Program-made: the position numbers and the translations under genes
Shown here: positions 8,639-17,395 of the stretch, one piece after another
Layout of the letters: the number at the start of each line of letters is the position of its first letter
How positions within the stretch are numbered: the first letter of the stretch is position 1
The notes under the pieces: model-generated
The model's input: the letters and a program-made list of their open reading frames with translations, nothing else
Told to the model about the DNA's origin: nothing
The model's database searches: none
DNA from: JBJXHC01 sp046160825
GTDB taxonomy: Bacteria; Bacteroidota; Ignavibacteria; UBA10030; UBA6906
Reading direction: 5' to 3'
Assembly (NCBI GenBank): GCA_046160825.1
Contig: JBJXHC010000058.1
Location: 1 to 64,000, forward strand
Length of the DNA stretch: 64,000 nucleotides

Positions 8639-9310
8639 CTACCGGGAACTGTTCAGGGACATGATCTCGCCGAGCGGTTTCCGTGCAATGTCAGGAACGG
8701 TTGCGTCCTCCGCGGGAAAGCCGATGGGAATAAGCAGGTAGGGTGATTCGTTGGCCGGACGCTTGAGGATCTCGCTCAAAAAATTCATCGGACTTGGCGT
8801 GTGAGTGAGCGAAGCAAGTCCGGCGTTGTGGATAGCGGCAAGAAGGAAACCACATGCTATACCAACGGATTCATCCACATAGTAGTTCTTCCTCTGGGCG
8901 CCGCCCTCGATCCTGTACTTCTCGCGGAAGACGACGATCAAATACGGCGCTGTTTCCAAAAACGCTTTCTGCCAGTCGGTGCCCAGTGCGGCCAGATCGT
9001 CCAGCCAGGACTGCGGCATCCGGTGCCCGTAGCTCTCTTTTTCTTCGGCCTCGGCCGCAACACGAATTGTTCGTTTTAATTCCGGGTCATCGACAACAAC
9101 AAACTTCCATGGCTGCTTGTTGGCACCGGAAGGCGCTGTACCGGCGGTGCTGATGATCGTGTCGATGAGTTCCCGCGAGACGGACTTATCCGAGAATTCA
9201 CGCACAGTTCGTCGCCGGTTGCAAAGATCAAAGAACTCCCTTGCCCGGTGTAGCTGTTCCTCTGGCGGGTAGGCTGTGAATTGAAAAGGGACTGGATTGT
9301 AGTTAGGCAT
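8639..9310 (-). CDS. Nitroreductase-fold flavoprotein, iodotyrosine deiodinase-like
   Basis: A 223-residue FMN-dependent protein beginning its domain with RRRTVREFSD and AGTAPSGANKQPWKF, the phosphate-binding parts of the fold. It resembles the iodotyrosine deiodinase (IYD) branch rather than general nitroreductases. The Glu/Tyr/Lys trio that in human IYD (E157, Y161, K182) grips the amino-acid end of halotyrosine is present with identical spacing as E90, Y94 and K115. The C-terminal segment with PIGFPAEDATVPDIARKPL also matches. The likely reaction is reductive dehalogenation of halotyrosines, by homology only. It converges with arsS, 6 bases from its stop. Confidence 0.85.
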   Translation of the reverse strand: MPNYNPVPFQFTAYPPEEQLHRAREFFDLCNRRRTVREFSDKSVSRELIDTIISTAGTAPSGANKQPWKFVVVDDPELKRTIRVAAEAEEKESYGHRMPQSWLDDLAALGTDWQKAFLETAPYLIVVFREKYRIEGGAQRKNYYVDESVGIACGFLLAAIHNAGLASLTHTPSPMNFLSEILKRPANESPYLLIPIGFPAEDATVPDIARKPLGEIMSLNSSR

Positions 9311-9476
9311 GGCTGACTTTCAAAATGGATTTTAGAAGTAACACCGCATCAAAATAGCAAATGATGGATGGGTTTACAAGGTGTTTGGACACAACATCGC
9401 GTGAACCCTCCGTGACTATTTCGTGATACTTGGTTGGTATTATGTACCATTCCTGAGTTTCATGAGGAGATTCCGT

Positions 9477-9608
9477 ATGTTGTCAGAGCCAACCGTTATT
9501 TCCCCAAAGATGAAAGGAACCCTGCAGGCTATGAATCAAAAGGTTCTCATTGTTGAGGATGACCTGGATATTGCAAAGCATTCGATTCGTTGCAGATGGC
9601 TTGACTAA
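9477..9608 (+). pseudogene. Truncated response-regulator receiver domain
   Basis: An ATG at 9477 preceded by GAGGAGA opens a 43-codon frame containing QKVLIVEDDLDIAKH, the first strand and acidic pocket of a CheY-like receiver domain. It stops at 9608, before the phospho-acceptor Asp could be reached. An alternative start is the ATG at 9531. No continuation in another frame is visible downstream. The flanks (9311-9476 and 9609-9684) hold nothing else I can recognise. Confidence 0.6.
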
Positions 9609-9684
9609 TCACGAGCAATTATGTAACCTGTGTTTGGCACGTCCGATTCGCCTTCATAGCCCCTAACACCATATAGAAGGTCAA

Positions 9685-10539
9685 ATGTTTTTTTTCCAAC
9701 GGTTTGCTGTTTTCATCGCAGCGTTTCTCATTTTCGCTGAAACAGTTGCGGCAGGTCCATGGCCTCGCAAGCAAGGCTCCGGGTTTATCCAATTGGGCTT
9801 CAGCACGATTGGTTACAATAAGATCTACAATGATCGTGCAGAAAAGGCACCCGTCTTCGCCGATGTACGGGATAATGTTCTGCAAGCGTTCGCAGACGTT
9901 GGTGTGACCGACCTTCTCACTGTGACTGCTTCGATCCCATTCAAGTTCCTCTCCGTTGCTCCTCTGCAATCGACTCTCGCTCCTGTAACTTCCAGGCTTA
10001 CCAGCAGCGGCCCCGGCGACATAGATCTGACGGCGCGATACAATCTGCTCACTGAGAATGGCTATGCAGCTTCGTGTGGATTGCGTGTCGGCATACCGTC
10101 AGGTGACAGCAAGAAGGCCAACGGTCTGATCCTTGGAGATGGAGAGTTCAATGTTGCGCCCGTCCTCCTATTCGGGAGATCATTTTATCCCGAGCCTGCT
10201 TATATCACGGCTGACGTTGCATTCAACTTTCGTGGCAGCGCCTTCTCAAATGAACTGCTCTACAATGTAGAGTTGGGCTACGGATTGTTCGAGAGCCGTC
10301 TGTATGTTATTCTAATGCTCTCAGGCAAGGAATCAACCTCATCGGTTCCTTCAAAATTTGTGGCAGCGTCCGTGTACGGACTTTCAACGAACAACCAGGA
10401 ATATACCGCTATCGTGCCGAAACTGCTCTACAAGGCTTCTGAACATTTGGGTGTTTCCATTTCTTTCGCAACTGCTACACACGGAAGAAACATTGCCGGT
10501 GGTTTCGTTTTTGCGGGAGGAGTGTTTCATGAGTTCTAG
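9685..10539 (+). CDS. Putative outer-membrane beta-barrel protein
   Basis: A 284-residue protein with a clear signal peptide (residues 1-23, ending near VAAGP). It then has alternating amphipathic strands such as GFIQLGFSTIGYNKIY and LTARYNLLTENGYAASCGL, and ends in F, as outer-membrane barrels do. It looks like the transporter/porin-like barrels of the phenol-degradation meta-pathway type. AAGG stands 8 bases before the ATG. Its last 11 bases overlap the next gene, so the two are probably one transcript. Substrate unknown. Confidence 0.65.
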   Translation: MFFFQRFAVFIAAFLIFAETVAAGPWPRKQGSGFIQLGFSTIGYNKIYNDRAEKAPVFADVRDNVLQAFADVGVTDLLTVTASIPFKFLSVAPLQSTLAPVTSRLTSSGPGDIDLTARYNLLTENGYAASCGLRVGIPSGDSKKANGLILGDGEFNVAPVLLFGRSFYPEPAYITADVAFNFRGSAFSNELLYNVELGYGLFESRLYVILMLSGKESTSSVPSKFVAASVYGLSTNNQEYTAIVPKLLYKASEHLGVSISFATATHGRNIAGGFVFAGGVFHEF

Positions 10540-11263
10540 GCAGTGTCTGCTGATTGTTGCCTGGCTGTTAGCGTATGCCACGCTCTGTAATGCCCAGCAT
10601 GACAACTCGCATTCATTGCTTACACGTGTTCTCCATGACCATGTTGCCAACGGAGCAGTGGATTATTCTGCAATTCAAACCGACAGGCGCTTTGCCGAGT
10701 ATCTTGCATCTCTGCGCAGAGTTGATCCCTTCTCGATCAAGAACCAAGATGAGCGGCTCGCGTTCTGGATCAATGTGTACAATGCTTTCACACTAAAGCT
10801 GATCATTGACCGTTATCCAGTGAAGAGCATACGGGACATTCAGGAGGGTGGGAAAGGGCCGTGGGATATTGTCTGGATTGACATTGCTGAAGATAAATAC
10901 AGTCTGAACCAGATTGAGCATCAGGTGATTCGGAAGCAGTTCGAGGAGCCGCGTATTCACTTTGCGCTTGTATGCGCAGCCAAGAGTTGTCCTCCGTTGA
11001 GGTCAGAGGCGTATGTTGGGAAGAAGCTTGACAAACAGCTCGAGGACAATGCAAAGAAGTTCTTGAACGATGTCAGTAAAAACCGTTTTGAGAAAGCAAC
11101 AGACACACTCTATCTCTCAGAACTCTTCTCCTGGTACGGTGATGATTTCGTGAAGAGATATGGCTCCGCCTCGAACTTCGCCATGACGTTGCTCGGCGTT
11201 TCCCACTCCCAGCCTGTGGCAGTCAAATATCTTCCCTATGATTGGGGTCTCAATAGCCGTTAG
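10529..11263 (+). CDS. DUF547 domain-containing secreted protein
   Basis: I place the start at the ATG at 10529 (GGGAGGA a few bases upstream, inside the end of the barrel gene), giving 244 residues with a signal peptide ending at CNAQ. The DUF547 core is evident: NQDERLAFWINVYNAFTLKLI, GGKGPWDIVWI, IHFALVCAAKSCPPLRSEAY and the terminal FSWYGDDF. The domain has no proven activity, although its conserved Asn/Cys/His pattern hints at a papain-like fold. DUF547 genes are common next to arsenosugar and lipid-carrier genes. Family call is secure, function is not. Confidence 0.85.
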   Translation: MSSRQCLLIVAWLLAYATLCNAQHDNSHSLLTRVLHDHVANGAVDYSAIQTDRRFAEYLASLRRVDPFSIKNQDERLAFWINVYNAFTLKLIIDRYPVKSIRDIQEGGKGPWDIVWIDIAEDKYSLNQIEHQVIRKQFEEPRIHFALVCAAKSCPPLRSEAYVGKKLDKQLEDNAKKFLNDVSKNRFEKATDTLYLSELFSWYGDDFVKRYGSASNFAMTLLGVSHSQPVAVKYLPYDWGLNSR

Positions 11264-11356
11264 AGCTTCAGATACGACTCACAATTTCCTCACCAATGTG
11301 AACTTGAAGGTCAGAAATATGGAGATTCGCGTTTACATAAGACACGAGGTGAGTGG

Positions 11357-13732
11357 ATGAACATACTGGCACGTTACGTGAAATGGCTGCACACGAAGTG
11401 GCCTGCGGGGACTGTCGAGAAACTTCCGCAGGTGAACCCGGATGGTTCATCCAACATTCCCGGTCTCTATATTGTCGGCGATCTTACAGGCATCCCGCTG
11501 TTGAAGTTTTCGGCTGACAGTGGAGCGAAGGCGGTACAGACGATCTTCGTCGACCCCGATTTCCAAAAGGCCAGAACAAGCGCATCTGACCCAAAGGTGA
11601 CGGATGTCGTGATCGTTGGTGCTGGTGTATCAGGCATGGCGGCTGCACTGGAAGCCAGGAAGAAGGGATTGACTTTTGAAGTATTCGAAGCCACCGAACC
11701 CTTTTCTACTATCGTCAACTTCCCCAAAGGAAAACCCATCTTCACCTATCCAACTGACATGACTCCGGCAGGTGACTTGCAGTTCACGGCGCAGGTGAAG
11801 GAACCGTTGGTGGATGAACTGAACGCTCAGACGCTGCAGAATGGAATTACGCCGCGCATGGCCCGGGTCGAAAAAGTGGTCAAGAAGGATGGACACTTCG
11901 AGGTGGTGATCCCGAAACACGAAAGCGTGCTTGCGCGAAGAGTTATCATTGGGATCGGGAGGTCGGGAGATTTCCGCAAGCTTGGCGTGCCGGGAGAGAA
12001 CCGCGACAAGGTGTACAACCGGCTGCACGACCCGAAGGACTATGCCAGTCAGAACGTGCTTGTGGTGGGCGGAGGCGACAGCGCGCTGGAAGCGGCCATT
12101 GCCATTGCTCAATGCGGCGGCGACGTGACCATCTCGTATCGCAAGGAGGAATTCTCCAGGCCGAAGCCCGACAACGTGGAACGTCTGGACAAGCTGATGG
12201 CCGATCCGATGGCCGACGTTGCGATTGAATCCCCAAGCTCCGAGCGCGTCACTACCAGCAGCGGCGGGTTCATGGGAGACTCGAATAAGCCCGGTCGTAT
12301 TACGTTGATGATGAAGAGCCAGGTGAAGAACATCGGGGAGAAGGATGCGACGTTGATTGATGCATCGGGAATGGAGCTCACGCTCTCAAATGACGCCGTC
12401 TTCGCGATGATTGGACGCGAAGCTCCGTTGGAGTTCTTCCGCAGGACCGGAGTGAAGATCACCGGTGAGTTGGGATGGAGGGGATGGACTGGTTTCGGAC
12501 TCTTCTTCCTCTTCTGTCTCTTCGTGTATAACTGGAAAGCCGGTGGAGAAGTGACGAACCTCTTCCAAGGCAACAATTGGTTTCCTTTCAACGTGCCTTC
12601 GTTCGTCACCGGACTGGGCGGGTCAATTGCCGCTGCGGCTGCTGACAAGTCGACGATTCTGGGAACGATGATGTTGTCGCTTGGCGAAGGAGGGTTCTAC
12701 TATGCTCTCGTGTACAGCCTGCTGATTTTCATCTTCGGCTACCGGCGCATCAAGCGGAGGAAGACACCGTACGTGAAGGCGCAAACCCTGACGCTCATGA
12801 CGATTCAGTTCATTCCCCTCTTTCTCTTGCCCTATTTTCTTTTGCCGTATCTCGGCTATAACGGCGTGTTTGATTCGGGGATAGGCAAGAGCATTGCGGA
12901 CGCGCTATTTCCTCTCGTCAACTATGGCCACGGCCGCGAATACTGGCGCGCCTTTGGCATCATCCTGGCATGGCCTCTCTTCATCTGGAATGTATTCACC
13001 ACACAGCCTCTCTGGTGGTGGCTTGGGATAAGCCTCGTACAAACATTTGTCATCATTCCAGGCATCGTGTATTTCTGGGGCAAAGGCGCGTACTGTGGTT
13101 GGATTTGTTCATGCGGCGCAATGGCGGAAACGTTAGGCGATACACACCGTCACAAAATGCCGCATGGTGCTGCGTGGAACCGAGTGAACATGGTCGGTCA
13201 GTTCATCCTCGCAGTTGCCTTCCTGTTGCTTATCCTCCGTGTGGTCGGTTGGACAACGCCCGGTACGGATTTCGGACGAACGGTGATTGCAATATTCAAC
13301 GGCATCTTCCAGAGCTGGTCGTTCCTCGGCATCCAGTTCAACTACAAGTACGTTGTTGATCTGTTCCTGGCGGGTGCAGTGGGATACGGTGCGTACTTCT
13401 GGTTCAGCGGACGCGTGTGGTGTCGGTTTGCCTGTCCCCTTGCAGCGCTCATGCACATCTACGCACGCTTCAGCCGATTCCGAATCCTCTCCAACAAGAA
13501 GAAGTGTATTTCCTGCAACGTGTGTACGTCGGTGTGCCATCAGGGTATCGATGTCATGAACTTCGCGAACAAAGGGCTTCCCATGGAAGACCCGGAGTGT
13601 GTCCGTTGTAGCGCGTGTGTACAATCGTGTCCGACCGGAGTGTTGCAATTCGGGCAGATCGAACGTTCAACCGGTACGGTCATCAGGATGGATAGTTTGG
13701 ATGCATCACCAGTTTTGATGCGAGAAAAATGA
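11357..13732 (+). CDS. Fused flavin/NAD(P)-binding and polyferredoxin membrane oxidoreductase
   Basis: A 791-residue fusion. The N-terminal half is a thioredoxin-reductase-like flavoprotein with two dinucleotide sites, GAGVSGMAAALEA near residue 87 and VGGGDSALEAA near residue 237. From about residue 370 several membrane helices begin, interrupted by the NapH/NosR-type cysteine motifs CGWICSCGAM and CRFACPLAAL. The C-terminus has two [4Fe-4S] motifs, CISCNVCTSVC (near 717) and CVRCSACVQSC (near 749). The layout implies electron transfer between NAD(P)H or a quinol and a partner across the membrane. GAGGTGA precedes the ATG. The first 60 residues resemble the C-terminal tail of a TrxB fold (PGLYIVGDLTG), a circular arrangement. 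Confidence 0.8.
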   Translation: MNILARYVKWLHTKWPAGTVEKLPQVNPDGSSNIPGLYIVGDLTGIPLLKFSADSGAKAVQTIFVDPDFQKARTSASDPKVTDVVIVGAGVSGMAAALEARKKGLTFEVFEATEPFSTIVNFPKGKPIFTYPTDMTPAGDLQFTAQVKEPLVDELNAQTLQNGITPRMARVEKVVKKDGHFEVVIPKHESVLARRVIIGIGRSGDFRKLGVPGENRDKVYNRLHDPKDYASQNVLVVGGGDSALEAAIAIAQCGGDVTISYRKEEFSRPKPDNVERLDKLMADPMADVAIESPSSERVTTSSGGFMGDSNKPGRITLMMKSQVKNIGEKDATLIDASGMELTLSNDAVFAMIGREAPLEFFRRTGVKITGELGWRGWTGFGLFFLFCLFVYNWKAGGEVTNLFQGNNWFPFNVPSFVTGLGGSIAAAAADKSTILGTMMLSLGEGGFYYALVYSLLIFIFGYRRIKRRKTPYVKAQTLTLMTIQFIPLFLLPYFLLPYLGYNGVFDSGIGKSIADALFPLVNYGHGREYWRAFGIILAWPLFIWNVFTTQPLWWWLGISLVQTFVIIPGIVYFWGKGAYCGWICSCGAMAETLGDTHRHKMPHGAAWNRVNMVGQFILAVAFLLLILRVVGWTTPGTDFGRTVIAIFNGIFQSWSFLGIQFNYKYVVDLFLAGAVGYGAYFWFSGRVWCRFACPLAALMHIYARFSRFRILSNKKKCISCNVCTSVCHQGIDVMNFANKGLPMEDPECVRCSACVQSCPTGVLQFGQIERSTGTVIRMDSLDASPVLMREK

Positions 13733-13738
13733 TCCCAA

Positions 13739-14437
13739 ATGTTTGAAGGGCTTCGAATTGGTGTAGTCGTACCTGCGTTCAATGAAGAACAGTCAATTGC
13801 CAGCGTTGTCGAGCACATCCCGGCATGCGTGGATGATATTGTTGTCGTTGACAATGGGTCAACTGACCAGACTGCTGAACGCTCCAGGCATTCCGGAGCG
13901 ACCGTGCTCCATGAGTCGAGAAGAGGATACGGCTTCGCCTGCCTCAAGGGAATCGACTACCTTCAGCAATGTGGCAGCGATGTGATTGTTTTCCTTGACG
14001 GCGACTTCAGTGACCATCCTGAGGACCTGCCGGATCTTCTCCAGCCCATCGTGACGGACGGATATGATCTGGTGATTGGTTCTCGAATGCTCGGCAAGCG
14101 GCAACCGGGGGCATTGCTCCCCCAAGCGATAGCGGGAAATTGGTTGGCCTCGACATTGATTCGAATGTTCTGGGGTCAGAGATTTACAGACCTCGGACCT
14201 TTCAGAGCGATTCGTACTGATGCGCTAAAGAGGCTGAAGATGTCGGACCCTACCTATGGATGGACAGTTGAGATGCAAATCAAGGCCGCGAAGCTGAAGA
14301 TGAGATGCACTGAGGTCCCCGTCCGATATCGCAAACGTATCGGACGCTCCAAGGTTACAGGGACTCTTTCGGGTACGATCAAGGCCTCGGCGAAGATTCT
14401 CTTCACCATCTTCAAATACCTGTTCGTCAAGGTGTAA
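13739..14437 (+). CDS. Family 2 glycosyltransferase, polyprenyl-phosphate type
   Basis: A 232-residue GT-A fold enzyme with VVVPAFNEEQSIASV, IVVVDNGSTDQT (nucleotide-binding), the metal-binding DGD in VIFLDGDFSDHPED and the acceptor-site segment GPFRAIRTDALKRL. It most resembles the dolichol/undecaprenyl-phosphate mannose or glucose synthases but lacks C-terminal membrane helices. It begins 6 bases after the oxidoreductase and its stop abuts the ATG of the next gene, so the five genes from here to the CMD protein probably form one transcript. Confidence 0.87.
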   Translation: MFEGLRIGVVVPAFNEEQSIASVVEHIPACVDDIVVVDNGSTDQTAERSRHSGATVLHESRRGYGFACLKGIDYLQQCGSDVIVFLDGDFSDHPEDLPDLLQPIVTDGYDLVIGSRMLGKRQPGALLPQAIAGNWLASTLIRMFWGQRFTDLGPFRAIRTDALKRLKMSDPTYGWTVEMQIKAAKLKMRCTEVPVRYRKRIGRSKVTGTLSGTIKASAKILFTIFKYLFVKV

Positions 14438-15748
14438 ATGGCTCCGTGGAAACTGGTCGCACTTGGCGTTGTCACCGAGTTGCTCTACCTCGGTCTTTAT
14501 GTCCCGACTTCGGCCAGCGGTGGAGTAGTTTTTTTTATTGCAGTGAATGCGTTGGCATTTCTTCCTTTCGGCATTGTGGTGCGACATACCCTCAGCGCCA
14601 GGGGTGAAACCGTGCCCAACAAAACAACTCTCTGGTTGATCGTCGTCTTTGGCTTGCTTTTCAGACTCACCCTTGTTCCCCTCACCCCTGTTGCATCGGA
14701 CGACATGTATCGCTATGTCTGGGATGGGAAGGTTGCATTATCTGGCACCAACCCCTTTGCGTTTGCCCCGGACGATCCTCAACTGTCGTCGTTGCACAGT
14801 GAAGATCTCCCTTCGAAGATCAACTTCCCCCTCATGCGAACGATCTACCCGCCGCTTGCACAAGCGTTTTTCACTTTTTCAAATGCGCTATTCGGTGATT
14901 CCATCTCAAGCATGAAGTTGTTGCTGACGCTCTGCGAGTTGTGTACTCTCATCGTACTTCTTCTTCTGCTTAAACATCTTGCTATTAACCCCGCGATGGT
15001 CGTATTGTACGCATGGTCTCCACTTCCCATAATGTACTTTGGCCTGGATGGCCATATCGATGCGCTGGGAATCCCATTCATGTTGCTTTCCATCTATCTG
15101 ATCATGAAGAACCGGACGGTGTCCGGCGCGTTCGCACTCGGATTTGCCGGTCTCGCCAAGCTCTATCCCTTGTTTATCGTTCCATTGCTCCTGAACGCCA
15201 AAAAGAGCCTGAAGGCAAATTCCGTTTCATTGCTGCCGTTGATTATTTTCGGTGCCGGGTGTTTGGTGTACTTCGAGCCTACAGGTGGACTCGTCGAATC
15301 GTTTATTGTGTACAATTCTCAATTTGAGTTCAATGGCTCGGTGTTCTCGCTGGTCAATTTCATCCTGAACGAGAATACAACCGCACATCTTGTTTGCGGT
15401 CTCTTGTTCATCGCATGGATTCTGGGGGTTGCGTTTCTCAATCGGTCTCTTATCGAGAAGACATTTCTCGCTTTCCTCGGCTTTATCGTATGCTCACCCG
15501 TTGTGCACCCATGGTACTTGTCCTGGCTGGCTGCGTTGATTGTCATCCGTTGGTCGCCGGCAGCTTTCTCGTTGCTTCTCCTCTCCAATCTCAGTAATGT
15601 CGTAGTATATCAATACAAGGTCTCAGGGAAATGGCTGGACAGTCCCCTGCTGATGTTCTTGGAGTATCTCCCGTTCTTTGCATTGCTCACATGGGAATTC
15701 TTGCGTGACAGGTTCCCGTCAGGTAGCGCAAGGTCCCAAGGTGCATAA
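14438..15748 (+). CDS. Multi-helix membrane glycosyltransferase (GT87/mannosyltransferase-like)
   Basis: A 436-residue protein with about ten hydrophobic helices. The first loop contains ASDDMYRYVWDGKVALSG, where the acidic DD pair matches the catalytic loop of GT-C enzymes that use polyprenyl-phosphate sugars. Later signs are KLYPLFIVPLLL and VVHPWYLSWL, typical of DUF2029/GT87 proteins. A plausible pairing is that the preceding GT2 enzyme makes a polyprenyl-phosphate sugar that this protein uses on the outer face of the membrane. The acceptor is unknown. No gap separates it from its neighbours. Confidence 0.8.
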   Translation: MAPWKLVALGVVTELLYLGLYVPTSASGGVVFFIAVNALAFLPFGIVVRHTLSARGETVPNKTTLWLIVVFGLLFRLTLVPLTPVASDDMYRYVWDGKVALSGTNPFAFAPDDPQLSSLHSEDLPSKINFPLMRTIYPPLAQAFFTFSNALFGDSISSMKLLLTLCELCTLIVLLLLLKHLAINPAMVVLYAWSPLPIMYFGLDGHIDALGIPFMLLSIYLIMKNRTVSGAFALGFAGLAKLYPLFIVPLLLNAKKSLKANSVSLLPLIIFGAGCLVYFEPTGGLVESFIVYNSQFEFNGSVFSLVNFILNENTTAHLVCGLLFIAWILGVAFLNRSLIEKTFLAFLGFIVCSPVVHPWYLSWLAALIVIRWSPAAFSLLLLSNLSNVVVYQYKVSGKWLDSPLLMFLEYLPFFALLTWEFLRDRFPSGSARSQGA

Positions 15749-16389
15749 TGTTGACCACCCAGGCTCTCATAATTTTTGCCAAGTTGCCGCGTGCAGGGCA
15801 TGTCAAGACCCGCTTGGGCAAAGCTATCGGAATGTCGGCAGCCGCAGAGATCTACAAGCTCTTTGCTGAACATGCATTCACACTGGGAAGGCAACTTCTC
15901 AAAAAGGAGATCAAAGTCTACGTGTTCTATGATCCCCCAGCCAGCGTGGATGAGGTGCGTACATGGGTCGGGCCGTTATTCCGTTTGATTCCGCAGGAAG
16001 GCACAACGTTGGGTGACCGTATGCGTCGTGCGTTCGAGTATACATTTGCAACGGGATCGAGCCGTACCATCATTATTGGAACGGATGTTCCGGAACTGGA
16101 TCTTCTGACTCTCGAAAGTGCTTTTGTGAGATTGGGGAAGGATGATGTTGTCGTCGGCCCGTCAAGTGATGGCGGGTACTACCTGCTCGGTATGAATGCC
16201 CCGACAAAGGAGTTGTTCGACGGCGTTCACTGGAGTAGTGAATCAGTTTTCCATGAGACTATCGAGCGACTCCATCGTTTGAATCTTTCATTTGCCGAGC
16301 TTGCCGAGCTTGCCGATATTGACACCATCAGCGACTACAGAGCTTATCAGGATCGAACGCGCGACGTGAAGCATCGACGTGATCCATAG
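15748..16389 (+). CDS. DUF2064 glycosyltransferase, arsenosugar-cluster type (TIGR04282-like)
   Basis: A 213-residue nucleotidyl/glycosyl-transferase-like protein. It starts LIIFAKLPRAGHVKTRLGKAIG, the phosphate-binding signature, and continues with GTTLGDRM, IIIGTDVPEL and VVGPSSDGGYYLLGM, all hallmarks of the group regularly found with ArsS. It presumably transfers a sugar in arsenosugar assembly, by association rather than assay. The ATG overlaps the stop of the membrane glycosyltransferase by one base. Confidence 0.88.
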   Translation: MLTTQALIIFAKLPRAGHVKTRLGKAIGMSAAAEIYKLFAEHAFTLGRQLLKKEIKVYVFYDPPASVDEVRTWVGPLFRLIPQEGTTLGDRMRRAFEYTFATGSSRTIIIGTDVPELDLLTLESAFVRLGKDDVVVGPSSDGGYYLLGMNAPTKELFDGVHWSSESVFHETIERLHRLNLSFAELAELADIDTISDYRAYQDRTRDVKHRRDP

Positions 16390-16419
16390 TCCATCATTGC
16401 ATCATTAAACGGAGGAATA

Positions 16420-16755
16420 ATGTCGTCCTACTACGAATCAAAGGACCTCGCAAAGTTCAGTGACATCGGGAAGAACCAAAAGCCCCTGTGGGATAAATTC
16501 ATCGCATGGTATACCGAGGCCACTGCAACTGAAGGCGCGCTCACCAAACGGGAGAAATCGCTGATTGGTCTGGCCGTCGCTCACACGGTACAATGCCCCT
16601 ATTGCATTGATGCCTACACCAATCAGTGCCTTGAAACTGGTGCCAATCTTGACCAGATGACTGAAGCCATGCATGTGACGGCAGCGGTGAGGGGAGGGGC
16701 CTCTCTTGCACATGGAGTGCAATGCAGAAACATTGTTGAAAAACTCACAATGTAA
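16420..16755 (+). CDS. Arsenosugar-associated peroxidase-like protein (CMD/AhpD fold)
   Basis: A 111-residue carboxymuconolactone-decarboxylase-fold protein. The redox pair is C59-PY-C62 in HTVQCPYCIDAYTNQC, the AhpD-type active site, and the N-terminus SSYYESKDLAKFSDIGKNQ matches the subgroup seen in ArsS clusters. It may handle peroxide or thiol redox during arsenosugar synthesis. A clean GGAGG lies 5-9 bases before the ATG, the strongest ribosome site in the cluster. It is the last gene of the run. Confidence 0.88.
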   Translation: MSSYYESKDLAKFSDIGKNQKPLWDKFIAWYTEATATEGALTKREKSLIGLAVAHTVQCPYCIDAYTNQCLETGANLDQMTEAMHVTAAVRGGASLAHGVQCRNIVEKLTM

Positions 16756-16941
16756 CGGGGGAGATCACACGCAAGTACGCATAGCGCTCATTTGCAGAGA
16801 ATGGGACAACTGCGGGTCACGCTTACCCGCCATTCCACCTGGAGGGGAGAAGAAGGTCAGATGCTATTTGAAACTCCTGCCCTCACTCGGACCCCTGAGC
16901 AGAGTAGAGACACGAAGAAAATCCATACTGGGTGCTGTAGG

Positions 16942-17013
16942 TAGCCTTAACGGGAATCGAACCCGTATTTGAGCCTTGAGAGGGCTCCGTCCTAACCGTT
17001 AGACGATAAGGCC
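16942..17013 (-). tRNA. tRNA-Glu(CTC)
   Basis: Minus-strand cloverleaf of 72 bases: acceptor GGCCTTA/TAAGGCT with a G-U first pair, anticodon stem GAGCC/GGCTC and loop CTCTCAA giving anticodon CTC, T loop TTCGATT, discriminator A, no CCA. It reads GAG. A TTC isoacceptor for GAA is expected elsewhere. Confidence 0.9.
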
Positions 17014-17088
17014 AGGTCAAGGCAAAACACAAAAAGGCAAAAATCAAGCCCCTTTTTTCTTTTTTCCTTTTGAATTTTGCCTTGGAAG

Positions 17089-17160
17089 CTGCCCCACAAG
17101 GATTCGAACCTCGATAAGCAGATCCAGAATCTGCTGTCTTAGCCATTAGACGATGGGGCA
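17089..17160 (-). tRNA. tRNA-Gln(CTG)
   Basis: Minus-strand cloverleaf: acceptor TGCCCCA/TGGGGCA beginning with U as glutamine tRNAs do, anticodon stem GCAGA/TCTGC and loop TTCTGGA giving anticodon CTG, T loop TTCGAAT, discriminator G, no CCA. It lies 75 bases upstream (minus sense) of tRNA-Glu, so the pair may be co-transcribed. Confidence 0.9.
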
Positions 17161-17395
17161 AGTGCAATCGGGAAACAAATTTAGTGAATTCCGCTCGGAA
17201 TGTCAACGCGTTACCGTTGGACGGTCTCTTCGCGCTCTGTTCCGGTAGTGCTACAGTTTGAGATTTCTTGACCGCCATTTTGGCTGATGGATTCACCATT
17301 CAATGCTGGCACCACCTCCCGACTTTCTACCTTTGCCGGTTACCCTCCCAATACTTTTCCCGCAATCCGGGTTGGGACACAGGCGAACACCTTTC

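Noticed and set aside
13739..14437. Assignment of the GT2 enzyme to the dedicated arsenosugar GT2 family
   Set aside because: Its motifs fit polyprenyl-phosphate sugar synthases better; only the DUF2064 neighbour matches an arsenosugar-specific group.
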